This document shows positions 9,221-21,100 of a stretch of 31,202 nt of DNA, in pieces. Each line of letters begins with the position of its first letter. Positions within the stretch are counted from its first letter, which is position 1. The stretch is from Tieghemiomyces parasiticus (lineage: Eukaryota > Kickxellomycota > Dimargaritomycetes > Dimargaritales > Dimargaritaceae): contig JANBPT010000548.1 in assembly GCA_027575765.1 (NCBI GenBank), positions 1-31,202 of the forward strand, in the 5' to 3' direction. Under the pieces are notes generated by a model. It saw nothing but the letters and a program-made list of their open reading frames with translations, made no database searches and was not told where the DNA came from. The position numbers and the translations under genes were made by a program.

Positions 9221-10903
9221 GATACGTGTTAATATTGAACGATGCAGAGAAGTTGTGGGTTAAATGAGGAAAAGCTAGCGAACGTGGCAATGAGTGGGTA
9301 AATCTAAGATTAGAGGTAAGTCGGATATTCACTCTGAGCCTTGAGTAGGAACGGCGCCAGGCCGCGGTATATATATATACCGCAAGACATAAGCGCCCCC
9401 CCCCGTGTATGAAGGGAACAGTGAAATTAGCCTATCACCTATTCAGGTAGCGCAGGCTCCCTGAGCCATAATCAGACCGACCCAAATCTATAGCCTAATA
9501 TTAATCGATAGGGCCCAGCTGCCCCCAGGCGTCCGCCAGACAAAAAATGGTGAGGACCGTGGAAACCATCCGGTATCGCACAGGTAGCGCCCCTTTTACC
9601 GGGCTGTGCTTCTCTCTCCCATAGGCATTTTGATCCTTGTTACCCCGTTTCCCACGTCCTACTCTTGCCAGCCTCGTCGCATTGGGCGGTAGGGTTACCC
9701 TTGGCTCGCCAGTCGGGCCGATATCTCTACCCAGCACTGTTCATCCTCAGTTCCGTGGCCTCTCCTGTCCTACGCACCCATATCGTATTTCACACCTCAA
9801 GCGACTTCCGCTTCTTACATATTCAACGCCAACCAAAGAGGCCCTTTACGAACGGGCGCCTAGTCTGCACTTGTTTCAAAGGAATGGCTTCCGTTGAAAG
9901 CTCGGCCATACTGGGACCGCCGTACGACTTGTAGCATCGGACAACCGCTCGACTCTGGGGATGCCATACTCGAGCACACTCACGTTGGCTTTCGCCTAAT
10001 CTCATGCCTACCTTACCTGCTTCCACTATAAAGCAAGGGGCGAAAAGTGATCGTGAATGTAACCAGTGTCACCCACTACCACCCACTCTGCTAACGTTGT
10101 CGTTCCTCCGAATATCATGTTCGATGGGCCCTGGCGCCGCTAGTCAAACCCGCCGACGCCACTGTCAGCGCCGATGCCATGCTCAATGCGTTAAGGAAGG
10201 TCAAACTTACTGTCGACCGTCGGCTATTTTTAACGTCAGGGACACACGCCATGTCGCAACTGTCACCAATGGATAGTACAGCGTGGCCGTATGCAACCGG
10301 CAGTGCCACTGTCGCCTCGTCCTCAACGGTAAAACGAAAGCCGGGCTGAAAATAGAACTTGAACTAATCGGAAGACATTGCTCAACCTAATGGCAAGCAT
10401 ACGTTTCCTTCCGTCCCCAAACCTTCCTGCCTATGCCCACTCTATGGGCTTTTGGTTACGAGTTATTAATAGGCAGTAGCTGGTGTCGAAATTCCACTCA
10501 CTACGACGTACCCTTCGGTGACTGAGTGACTGTCTTTTACCACCGGAGACCACGCCCAAGTCAACCGCAGAGTTACGGCGGGTTTGCGCTACAGAGTCAC
10601 TTGCATACGTATTCATTAGTTTGGACTATACATGATTAGTAAAGATTAAAGGGCATCAATATGAAAGGTATACTGAGTACGACTAGGGCGTGTCTATTAC
10701 AAGGAAAGCCGAAGGTGGCGCCTCACGGATATAAAAATAAAGGCGGTGGATAGTCCAGCTGTCAACCGACGAGCATCTGTAGCACCTAACGAGAGAGACC
10801 AGCCCCACCTGCCCTCACGCACATACTCACTCTCGCTCTCCTTAAGTGACGCGTTGGGCTGCGCACAGCGAACGGATTTTTTGATCCGCTAGAAAAGGCA
10901 AGG
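9221..10903. other. Intergenic region between the secreted-protein gene and the CCDC77-like gene
   Basis: Open frames up to 90 codons occur on both strands, but none has a domain or biased codons. Visible items are the palindromic TATA at 9364-9383, a run of Cs near 9396-9405, TATAAAG at about 10026, and GGATATAAAAATAAAGG near 10727 with no coding frame after it. A short inverted repeat (CGGAT and ATCCG around TTTTTTG) sits at 10873-10888, just beyond the CCDC77-like stop. Confidence 0.45.
9364..9383. promoter_or_regulatory. Perfect palindrome containing a TATA tract
   Basis: GCGGTATATATATATACCGC is a 20-base perfect palindrome about 145 bases upstream of the secreted-protein ATG at 9220. 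The TA tract could serve as that gene's TATA element. The GC arms make it a possible cruciform or a dimer binding site. Confidence 0.5.
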
Positions 10904-13387
10904 TCACCGTTGGTCCAGGCAACGCTGTTTGAGCCGACCCAGGTCCTGTACAAGTTTGTCAATCCGACTACTATGATCCTCGGCTGAAGGAACCCCGATG
11001 AGAAGCGGGGTGAAAGCGAACGTGGCGGGCCAACGGGTCGGAGCGTTGGGTTAGAGAAGTTACACAGAGGTCTGGTAAGGTGGGAAAGGATGACCGCCCC
11101 CTCCCCAGCAAGTCATAGGGTCTGTACACTCCCCCTCTCTCTTCACCCCTATCTCTCAAAGGCGCCACTTAGGGGAGGGGAAGAAGGGCTCGCTGGGACC
11201 GCCTAGCCCAATTACCCGGCCGACTGATGTAGTACTTACCGGACCGGAGTAGCACGGAGGCGCTCTCATTGGGGATATCAAGTCGTAACACAGTCTGCTG
11301 ATAGCTGACCAGCCGGCGGAGGAGCGAGGCGCAGTCGGTGATGAGTCCCTCCAGCTCTAGGTACATCCGCGTGCGATACGCCTGGAAACTACAGTGCAGC
11401 GCGGGAGCGGGTGGACCATGGTGGTGGAGAGCATGATTGAGTAACGACATTGGTACATTTGTGATTAGTTAGTGACGGGGGCAACCGATATGAAAAATAG
11501 AAAATCCAGAAGGGCCACAGAGTACAGAGCATGACTTACGAGGTTTTGGTCCGCTCAACCTGCTGGTTCAATGAGTCGATCTTTTGCGTATATCGCGTCT
11601 GGTTTCGGGACTCCTCCCGCTGTGTAACGCAAAATGGTGTAGAGCAAAGTTGGTTAGGTTCTCTCGAAAGGCGTATCAGTTAGTGATCTCCATTGTTGGC
11701 GCTAAGGCCAGCTGACCGCTGTAATAATTGCTAAATACAGGGCGGGGGAAAGACGAGTCTTTCAATAAAAGAGAGAGAGAGAAGAAAAGATAAAGCTTAT
11801 GCTAGAACCTTACCTTGGTGGAGAGTAGCTCCTGGCTAGCCAATTCCAGTCGCCTCTGGAGATCAATGATGGTGGCTTCGAAATGAGCCGAGACTTTGCG
11901 CTCAACGGTCTGGCCGGATTGAATGATGTGGTGTAGGACAAGTTGCGCGACAGAGCTGTTAGTGGAATGCGCCTGAGGATCCGTACTAATGGTTACCTGA
12001 AGATAAAATTCGAAGGGCAACGAGGGTGGCTTACCTTTTGTGTCGAGCGTAGCTCACCCTCTGCGTGAACCATACGCGAGCGGAGGGTCTTACATTCAGC
12101 CTCCAAGGCCCGAGCCGCCTGATGGTGCTCGGTTTCAACCTTTTCCTTCTCCTGCCGGAGATGAAGTAACTCTGCCATGGTCGGCGAAATATGATGAACG
12201 CCCATTAAAGGAGGGGCCCGGGTTAGGGTAGGCTAGAGGTTGGGTGATAGATGCGGCCGAACATCGGGGGCCTAACTATTCCCCTCTATGCCCTCGCTGC
12301 GTCGGCCTTGGATTACCCCGTTCACCTACCTTTGAGGTTATCCGTGTAGAAGCGGTGTATCTGGTGGTACTTTTCGCCGGAAAGGGCGAGGGCCTGGGCG
12401 TCCCGCCGGGCGCGCAGCATCTCCTGTTGCGTGAGGAGGGTACTTTGGTTTGCAAGTGTGGTATTGAGTCGTTCGTAGTAGGCTTTCTGCTCCACCAGTT
12501 GGGTTTCCAGGGCGTTCACCTTGAGCTGGAGGCCCTGGTTGGTAATCTGCAAAGTATGGATATCAACGCCTTCGTCTCCAGTGGCGGGGACTGGCCGCTT
12601 CCTCGTGTGGCCACCATTCACGTCCGCCCCGGTCTCCAGCCGGGCGCGCTTGTATGTGTCTGAAGATGTGGTCGCTTCTGGTCTTTCGGTACGCCGGGTA
12701 GGCTTACTTTGCGCGAGGGATAGGAGGTACCGGATCTTCTTTCGGTCTTCCAGTTCTCGGACTTTTTTTTTCCGGAAAAGTATGATTGGGTGCGGAAGGT
12801 ACTGGCAATGTTGTTGGGTTTTGGGTTTTGGCATTGCAGTAAATTTGAGGGCCAATATGTTCATTCCTGAACTTCTCCCCTCTCTCACGCCTCCCAAGCA
12901 GTAGGGACGTCTCGGCCTACCTACCTTTCAGTTGGTCGTTTTCCTTAGCCAGCTCAAACGTTCGCTGCTTCTCGGCCATAAGTGTCTCCTGGTTTTTCTG
13001 AAGCGCGTTTTGAAGCTCGGCCAACTCGACGAGCCGCTGTTGGAGATCAAGTTGGGTTTTTCGAAAATCATCTTGGACCAGTTTGCAACGCTCGAGCTGC
13101 TTCTCGAATTCCGTGTAGAAAGCGTCGGCCCTCGCTGGGCACCAGATTGTGGTATCGGATACAAGGTGGGTGGATAAGAAAAATGACACGTTGGAGCTTC
13201 AGCCTGGCATGCGGAAATACGGCGGGTTGAAGGCGGGACTGGGGTAATGGGTAAACATATGGATGAGACCTCCCACGCTCATTCGCCCAACAGCCCCGGA
13301 ACGGATAGCCCTACCTAGTTTCTCGCGGTAAAAATTAGCCAGGTCGGGCGACGGTGCCAAGGCGAGGGTTTCTCGAAGGCCACTCAT
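10904..13387 (-). CDS. CCDC77: CCDC77-like coiled-coil protein, eight exons
   Basis: No single frame covers this gene. I assembled exons 13387-13315, 13134-12925, 12761-12330, 12171-12035, 11996-11814, 11619-11540, 11388-11240 and 10983-10904. Donors are GTAGGG, GTAGGT, GTAGGT, GTAAGC, GTAAGG, GTAAGT and GTAAGT; every acceptor is AG and all phases agree, giving 447 residues. The product is almost all heptad-like coiled coil. Landmarks match vertebrate CCDC77 as I know it: LALAPSPDLANFYREKLA at the N-terminus, a long helix ending LAKENDQLK, then VRELEDRKKIRYLLSLAQ (~95-112) across an exon junction, a polar linker, and the C-terminal block YRTRMYLELEGLITDC with terminal LVQDLGRLKQRC. CCDC77 is associated with centrosomes and basal bodies; its molecular job is poorly known. 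Human CCDC77 is of similar length (just under 500 residues). The start is the ATG at 13387. An upstream open stretch in another frame ends with ATGA over this start, so an extra 5' exon is possible. Confidence 0.8.
11997..12034 (-). other. Very short intron (38 bases, or 62 with the next acceptor)
   Basis: The fourth intron of the CCDC77-like gene runs from donor GTAAGC (first base 12034) to acceptor CTTCAG (ending 11997), only 38 bases. The next phase-compatible acceptor, CCTCAG ending at 11973, would make it 62 bases with a TAAC branch-like sequence about 20 bases before the AG, and would drop eight residues. Without removal of one of these the reading frame breaks, so some intron is needed. 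The 62-base version may be the more workable one. Confidence 0.55.
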
Positions 13388-14930
13388 CGCATGAGCGGGT
13401 CGGACTGCGGTATAGGCTCGGTGGTGGTCTTCACGGGTTTGCGTGGGCGCTCAAGCCTGATTGACGGTCGGCGTTCTGGGTTTAAACTGCGTGGTCCCAA
13501 GCAAAATGGGGTGGTAATGAGTAGGGGGGAAATTGAAAGATTGCTACAGGCGGCAGTTTGGGGCGACCTGGCTGACCTCGGGTAATACTGGTGGACAAAT
13601 GACAAAATTATAAGCAACTAGGTGAGGGACAATGAGGGGATGCAAGTATATAGTGAGTATGGCATGAGGAATGCGACCCCATCACAACAACTGACTCAGG
13701 CCAAAGAATTCCAGCCAATAACCGGCCTTCGAAAGCCGAGCCCAGGAGTGATGCACACACGTTCTGGTACTGTGAACATACACCGTGCGGAATGCCACCA
13801 TACCGTCAGTCACCCACTACAGTCGCCCTGATTTTATTAGTAGCCAGGGCCATGGGCTATTTATTAAATGATTTCAATGCGCTACGCCCTCCTGTCCAAA
13901 TTCCCTTTATCATTCGACAGCCCCCAGTACCCTACGCAACACTGTATCTGTCAATAGTGAATGTTAGTGATACTTAGCAATGCGAACCTGTTCGATGTAT
14001 CATCCCGGGTCAGCACTGCGAACCAAATCAGTACCAAAGGCGTAAACCAGTCGTGCCATTTCGGATAAAACGGATCGTTAAGATTTAGCGTCCTGCCCCT
14101 ATGGAATATTAAAACGAATACCACCCTGATGGAACGAAACCTCGGCAGGGAGATACGCCGCGCTGATCACCCGGCTGAAAACTGCCAAAGCGTAGGTCAC
14201 GATAGCATGGAGCTGAAACCCCTTAGATCCGCTGTCTTTGCAGGCGGGATAAGGAATGGCCACCGATCGACGGCACGTTTACCAAGAATATGTAGGACAT
14301 ACCCTCTGCTCAATACCATTCGCCCGGCGTGGGTTGGCATGATCGGCCCCCTAGGTCCGACGGGTGCTGCTGACAAGACAAGCGCTGTGATCCAGGCCGT
14401 TTGGGCGGTATGGCGGCCCATCTATATTATAGAGCCTGCGTTCCCGGTGGTAGGCAAGCACGCTGCTGGGCGTGCGACTCTGTGCATTGGGACGCTGTCG
14501 AATCCAGCAGGGCACACAACGCGGCCGCCGTAAAAAATTGACCTACCCCGCCAAACATTGGTCCGTGTATACTCCTAGCCTCTTTTATTGGTTGAGGTGC
14601 CAGTACCCCCCACCTCCGCTCGGTAAGAAAAGCAGTCCTGTGGCTTTCCCACACTCGAGCGGTCCATCTTCCCCGTTGGCTGACCACACATGCTGGTTTC
14701 CGCTGCGCTCCCTCGGTCCTCTCCTTACCAAGCCGTCACAATAGCCTGCCAGTTCCCAGCCCCTCTTTGTTCCTCCAACTTTCTCATTTGCCCACCTGCT
14801 TCATCTACCAGCACTGGTCCGCCTATTGACAGTCCCCTTGCGCACAATTTACCCCATTCCAGCCACCCTCAACCCAAATTGGCCCCACGTACGCACACGT
14901 CTCCCTGAAACTTTCGCATTTACCCGTCGG
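13388..14930. other. Divergent promoter region between the CCDC77-like and DBT genes
   Basis: From about 14580 to 14930 the plus strand is strongly pyrimidine-rich, as expected for a fungal promoter or 5' leader ahead of the DBT start at 14931. The open frame 14129-14533 (plus, 134 codons) has an ATG but no domain, and its third-position composition is unlike the neighbouring genes, so it is not called. Nothing else is recognisable. Confidence 0.5.
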
Positions 14931-16996
14931 ATGACCATGGCCACGCTGTCGACCCAGCTTCTACGGACGACCCGGTGCGCCGGAAGAAAGGTACGTATTG
15001 CCTCAGGTAGCTAGAAGAATACTGGTGCTTGCTCCGACCGGTTTGGAAAGTCGATGGGTGATGTCGGTTATGAGGGGGGGGGATGAAAACTCGCCCTCAC
15101 GGGCCACGGTAACTCCGCACCACACCCACCACTCGGCCCTGCTCCGATACAATCTTTCAACCAATTTTTGTAACGCTATCTATCTCTCGTCACCACCCTG
15201 TCACCCTAATCCGCCGAGCTTAGTTGCCCATGGTGCCCGCGCTACGGAGAATGGGGTTACGCCCCGATGTCGTTGCGTGCACCACCCAGCGGTTGCTTTC
15301 GACAGTCAACCGGCCCTCGCTAACCAGGGCCCGACTGCACTTACTTTCCGCCCGCGCCTTCCACACAACTTCAGCCGCCCACAAAGTGGTGCCCTACAAC
15401 CTAGCTGACATTGGAGAGGGCATCACGGAGTGCGAGATTATTCAATGGTAAATATTTCAACATCTGGCGCCAACCCTCAAGCAGGCCTTGTCGCTACGAT
15501 CCAGCAGCGCTCGGAAAGTACTGGCTAGCCGTAGCAATCAGAATGGACTTGTAGCTGATCGCCCTCCCTCCCTTTGCGGGATACCCCGCATAAATACGAG
15601 CTATGTATCTAATCTGGTGTCCAGCCCCTAACCTCTCTCTCCCTCCCCCACCCCCTTCTATCGGTCCAGGTTCGTCAAACCCGGGGACAACATTGCCCAG
15701 TTCGACAAGATTTGCGAGGTCCAGTCCGACAAGGCCTCGGTCGAGATCACGTCCCGGTTCGACGGCAAGGTCACCAAGCTCCACCACGAGGCTGGCGATA
15801 TGGCCCTAGTAGGAAAGCCCCTGGTGGATATTGAAGTATCGGGTGCCTCGAGCGAGGCCACGGAGACTGAGGGTCATACGCAGCTGACCAAGGACGACGC
15901 TGAGGCTGAACAGCCAGCTGAATCTTCGCCTCCGGCCCATAAGGTCTCATCCAGCCAGTCGACCTCGCCCAGGGATATGACCAATGACTCTCCTGTCAAA
16001 TCCGCCAACAACGACATCATGGCAATCCCGGCGGTACGACGCCTGGCTAAGGAGAACGGTCTGGATTTGTCCCAGATACAGGGTACCGGCAAGGGCGACC
16101 GCATCACCAAGGAGGATGTACTTAAGTATCTGACCAACCGCAGCAAGTCCTCATCCGCGCCGGCCCCGTCCGCCCCGATGAACTCAGAACTCCCAGCCCG
16201 CCCAATCCTGGGCCTGGTCGCCAAGGACCGCGAGGAGCCACTCACGGCCATCCAAAAGGCCATGTTCAAATCAATGACCGGCTCGCTGGCCGTCCCACAC
16301 TTCGGCTTCACCGACGATTTCGACATGGAGGCCTGCATGGCGCAGCGCCACCAGCTCAACGCCTGGCTCGCCAAGTACGAGGTGACAACCGAGGGTGGCG
16401 AGCGCCTGGCCAAAGTGTCTTATATGCCCTTCTTCATCAAGGCCCTCTCGGTGGCCCTACTCAAGTACCCCATTTTGAACGCCGCTCTCATCACGGACGA
16501 GTCTGGGGAAGCATCACGAGCGCGAATCCGCTACCGGACCAGCCATCACATTGGCGTGGCCATGGACTCTCCGCAGGGACTTCTGGTTCCCAGTATCAAG
16601 GATGTGCAACAGCGCAGCGTGCTGGACATTGCCGGTGAGCTCCAGCGGCTCTTACAGGCCGGCCGCCAAAACCGGCTGACCAACGCCGACCTCCAAGGTA
16701 GCACCATCACGCTGTCAAACGTAGGCATGATTGGCGGGACTAACCTCAGCCCCGTCCTGGTGGCCCCCACCGTGTGTATCGGCGCCATCGGTAAGCTCCA
16801 GCGCGTACCGCGCTACGCCATCGTGCGTGACCCGTCCACTGGCGAGTCCCGCGAAGCTGTGGTGCCGACCCACCTGCTCAACGTTAGTTGGTCCGCCGAC
16901 CATCGGGTCATAGACGGCGCCACCATGGCCAACTTTGCCGTATACTGGCAGAAATTGTTGCAGAACCCAGCCCTGCTGATGGCCCAGTTGCGCTAG
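14931..16996 (+). CDS. DBT: Branched-chain 2-oxoacid dehydrogenase E2 (dihydrolipoyl transacylase), mitochondrial
   Basis: This is the E2 core of the mitochondrial complex that oxidatively decarboxylates the 2-oxoacids of Leu, Ile and Val. It transfers the acyl group from lipoate to CoA. The exons are 14931-14990, 15224-15447 and 15670-16996 (donors GTACGT and GTAAAT, acceptors TTAG and CCAG), with consistent phases and 536 residues. The N-terminus is Arg/Ser-rich without acidic residues (ARLHLLSARAFHTTS), fitting a matrix-targeting sequence. The lipoyl domain follows (GEGITECEIIQW, EVQSDKASVEI, lipoyl Lys about 116). Then come a Ser/Glu/Pro-rich linker, the E1/E3-binding domain (AIPAVRRLAKENGLDLSQIQ, ~213-249), a second linker and the catalytic domain ending with DHRVIDG (His506, Asp510). 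CEVQSDKASVEITSR and VGKPLVDIE match the branched-chain type rather than pyruvate or oxoglutarate E2. An ATG at 15230 in exon 2 is an alternative start. Confidence 0.93.
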
Positions 16997-17773
16997 TGGT
17001 CTGCCTGGGGGGTGGGTTAGCCTACCTCTGCACATTTTCTATGAGTTTTTTTTTTGGGACCTAGGTTGCTTAGACAAACTTGTGAATGAATCTAGGAGGT
17101 TCTCGTTTTTGTTCTTGCTTTTCACAGCTGGACCCGAAGCATTGTTTAGACCGATTCTCTGGGGACGGTTAGAATTCGTTTCCTTTTTATTAACAGTATG
17201 TAGTTACTAGACCTGGCTAGTCACTGGTCATTAATCAGCCAAGTCCTGTAACATTTCTCGCAACATCGCCGATCCTTTTATCTCACCATCTAAGTGAGGT
17301 CCTAAAGCACCAATCCCCGTCCCACCTAAATTGACCGAGCTCGACGTATGAGTTCCCATTTTATTTATAGTGTTTTCAAGACTAAGTTGCCAAGCATGGA
17401 TATGCTGAGCTAATAGACAAACCAGATCCTGCTGCCATGTTCTACTCAGACAGGGCTCGCTGGCAAACCCACATCTGCTGGGGTCATGTCACTGTTGCAG
17501 ATTATCAGCCGCCTGACTACCCATCAGACTAGATTGGTACGCTTGTCAGGAGCGGGCACTACCAGAGGAAGGGCCTCTACTGACGAGCGAGCAGAGAAGC
17601 CTGGGCTTGGCGTGCTTCCTTTCCACCATGCGTACCATTATGCGTGTATTTGGTTATAAAGATGGGGGCGTTGAGTTAAAATAAAATAACCAGCGCCTGA
17701 GAAAAATGTAATGTGCGAATGGGTTACCAAGCTTCAATACTAAATTCGTTGATAAGTGAGGTCGCCCAAACCA

Positions 17774-17788
17774 GTGACCAAAGGTCAC
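17774..17788. repeat. Inverted repeat GTGACC-AAA-GGTCAC
   Basis: Two six-base arms are separated by AAA. The layout (GGTCA-type half-sites inverted with a 3-base spacer) is that of a dimeric DNA-binding protein site. It is in the gene-free stretch, so no target gene is obvious and chance is possible. Confidence 0.4.
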
Positions 17789-18125
17789 ACCATCAGACGC
17801 ACCTATAGCACTGTCACCCAGCAAACCAATAACGACAGCAGCTTAACGACCACTCTCTAGTCACAGTATTTTTTAATACTGGTTGTTGTCACCTAGAATG
17901 ACCTGACCACCATGCACGAGGCGGCAGCCACCCACGACTTCGCCACACACCTGGACCGCCTTCATGAACCTAGCGAGAACAATTACCAATTACCCCGCCC
18001 ACCGCCTATGACCCATCGCAGCCACCTAGGCCAGTCCTTTTGAGTGACACTTGCTGTACTTCCTTACGATTATATTATCCTCTACACTAGCACCTACTGA
18101 CAAGGTCAAGTCGCAGGCCGATGCG

Positions 18126-18135
18126 CTATATAAGG
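18126..18135 (+). promoter_or_regulatory. Orphan TATA box
   Basis: CTATATAAGG is a near-ideal TATA element, but no open frame of 60 codons follows for 900 bases. AATAAAG occurs about 27 bases later (18152). It may be fortuitous, or may drive a non-coding transcript; I found no snRNA or snoRNA signature after it. Confidence 0.3.
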
Positions 18136-21100
18136 CCTCAAGTTAAGCGTCAATAAAGATAAACCAACACCCTTTATCCATACTAGTCTTGGGATCGCGT
18201 TCAGACCTACCATAGTGGGTTTATATACCTGTAGATTGAAGGCAGAAGAGGGAGTGATATGAAAGAATCGAACCATGTGTCAAACTTTTCCAACTATAAT
18301 TATCCAATGATAACGAGGACGGAGAGCAAATTAAAGGACAGTGCAAAAGCAGGGTTTAGTAACTAACGTGTTACTAGGCATGGACTATCAGGCGCACTAA
18401 ATCACGTTGCTAAACGACGAGGTTGTCCTTGGGTACTGGCGGGAGTTTCGTATCGCGCTATTTCACCACATTACCACTCTGTCTGTGGCAATCCCAACCC
18501 CTCCTTAACCCTTCTCCCCATCCATTCACTGTATGTAAGCCAGCCTTAGACACGATTCGTTTGCCATAGTTTTTTGTAGTTAGCGCACCACTAAAGTAAA
18601 CGCATCTAACCTGTCTAGTACATTTCAGCCCGGTTGCCTGCGTTACACTACCCTTCCCACTATCACGTAGTCTGTCCTACACCATGGCCCGAAGATTGTG
18701 TAACGATGTCGACCGCCTAGTGTTCTGAATATACCCTAGCAACCAGCGGAGCCATCAGGTATGCTGTATGACCAAAATTCTGCCGGGAAAAATAATTCCC
18801 TTTCTGAGCGCTATTTTCATCATTGAAAAGCCATGTCTTAGTGTTTACGAGTTCACCCTTGGACCCACATTTTGGGCATGACTTCCCGACGAACGATCGT
18901 AAATTTATTTGGCCACGCTGAGGTCACCAAGAAAACGAGCGCTTCCCAAGTCGCAATTTAATGTTTGTTTGGGAGAGGGAGGGTTTCCCTGAAAAATGGC
19001 TAGTGAGGTCTCGCTAAGTAGTCCATGTCAGTAAAAGTTACCTTTATAGAAAATAATGACGCCAGAAAGCTTCCATGGTGTTTACTTTTTTTTGCATTAT
19101 TTCATACGAATCTCCCCGTATTCGGACCGAACGGATTAGTGACCAATCTGGCAGTCGGATATGGGTAACGTTAAGCGCAGACTGTAGATACCCGATTCCA
19201 TTGTCGACAACTTGCAAGTATGAGCTGTTGAGACGTGACATTACGAATGGCCTTAAAAGTGTCAAGGGAGAGCCGAACGTAATTATGTTAGGGCGGCAAT
19301 CTCATGAACAGGTGTCACTTTGAGACTGTACAATGTGACCAGTCATGTCCTACATGTCGATGCAGGGTGCTGTCAGCATGACAATGGAAGGGCTGAGCAG
19401 GTGACAGCAAAAACCGAGGTTGGTTCAAGAAGCACTCAGGGTACTGGTCTTCAGCTGCAGCCGAGTAATTATGGGTGGAAAACAAGTGTGCCCGAAAGTG
19501 GTGTGGGATGTGATATAGAGGATTGGCAGGATGGGCTGAGAGGATGTGCCGAGGGATTGGTTGGTTGTGGCAGCGATAGGCGTTGAAAGTGAGTGGGCTT
19601 TCCAATGGCTACCATAGTTTTCGTGGATCAGCGACCTAGCCATCGTTCCTCCCCTAATCTACCAATATGACTGACCGGGGGTCCGTGGGACAGGGTTAGT
19701 GCGACTGATTCTCTAGGGCTCTTCCCTACAAGCATCAAGTCCTGGCGATTAAGCTGCACTGCATTCGACACGCTGAACGCTCAAGACAGGAGGTGGGGAG
19801 GGGTGCACTATGGCGCATGGAAAGCCTTGCACAGTTATAGTACTATTGTTTAACAGAACAATGAGTTTTCTGGAAGTTGACGAGCCGTTAGCGAAGACAG
19901 CAACCCATCCAAAGTAAGTCGACCAGCCGCGAGGTCCTATAGGTGTTGACGGGGTGGGTGTAAAGGTGGCTCGATTTGCCTCTGCTGGATCACAGCTTGA
20001 ACCGGAGCATCGTTTTCTGTTGGCTCTGCACTCTCGAAATCGCCAATCCTCTGGTCTGTTTATAGTCGCAGCAGCCGAGCCATTGGTGCTCACATCATTT
20101 GTCGATTTCGCTCCACCAACCATACGCCTCCGCTGCCTATGTCCAACCGATGAAGCCGTCTTCAGAAAAAAATATCGAAAGAAAGGGGCCAAGACGTTCC
20201 CCACACCTACCTGCTCTTCTTTCTATGTCGGACTGAGGGGCGGCCCCACGCCCACTGGGACATCTCTTCCCATCAGAGGGGTCGCATTGACATTGTGCGT
20301 GTAGTCAGGCTGGTGACGGGTTGAACATCGCCTACCGGGGAATCTTTTCCACGATGAGTAGGATCGCCCGTAGCCGGAACTTGGGCGAAAAGCTTGACAC
20401 TGCCTTTGCTCATGGCACAGATGAATGCTGTACAGTGCGACAGCCAGCAAAATGACACATTGCCGAAACAGATGGCCCGCAAGTAGACAGCGATAGAGTG
20501 AAAGAACGGGGGATGGGTGGTGTGGGGTGCACTGACAGCGGCGTCCAATCCTAGTTCCAGTAGGGGCACCCCCTCCCCCTTGTGTGGGGGCGGCCATGGG
20601 CGGGTGGCGCAAGCAACGGCGGATTAGCTCTTCCCCGGCCTCCCTTCTAGCCTTTCACTGCAGGCGCTTGGGAGACAATCGGGGGTATAGGGTTCGCTAT
20701 CCGCCAATAAGACGCCGGGGATCCGTGTCTTATCTTCTTCTATTCGACCCCATCAAAAGTCTCACCGTCTGTCATTCGCCCGAGGTCGAGAGATCCACGG
20801 TGGCTGCAGCTGCTCCACACTGCAATCGCTACTGAACCAGCGGCACCCCTGTCCTTGTGCCTACATTTAAATCGGGCCTCCCCCTCGCCAGTCGACGCTG
20901 GCATAACTACCCGGGCCCATCCGATACCCGTCTCACCAACCGTCTTCTTTTCCACGTCCCTCTGAAGTCCGGCCACTTCTATGTAACACCATCTGCACGA
21001 CACCTCCCCCTACCAATCCCTAGCTTCCTGACTTTATTACCCCTAGACCTTACTGTATTTGTCGCCTAGGACCCTAGCCTATACCGCGTACGTTCATCCG

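Noticed and set aside
14129..14533. Plus-strand ATG frame of 134 codons
   Set aside because: No domain, and third-position composition is flatter than in the real genes nearby. Overlapping minus-strand frame is equally open.
18255..18285. GGTTCGATTC on the minus strand, like a tRNA B box
   Set aside because: The flanking bases do not form a T-arm stem, and no anticodon or acceptor stem could be built.
19749..20304. Overlapping frames 19749-20204 (minus, 151 codons) and 19954-20304 (plus, 116 codons)
   Set aside because: Neither has a domain; the minus frame starts at GTG rather than ATG, and the two contradict each other.
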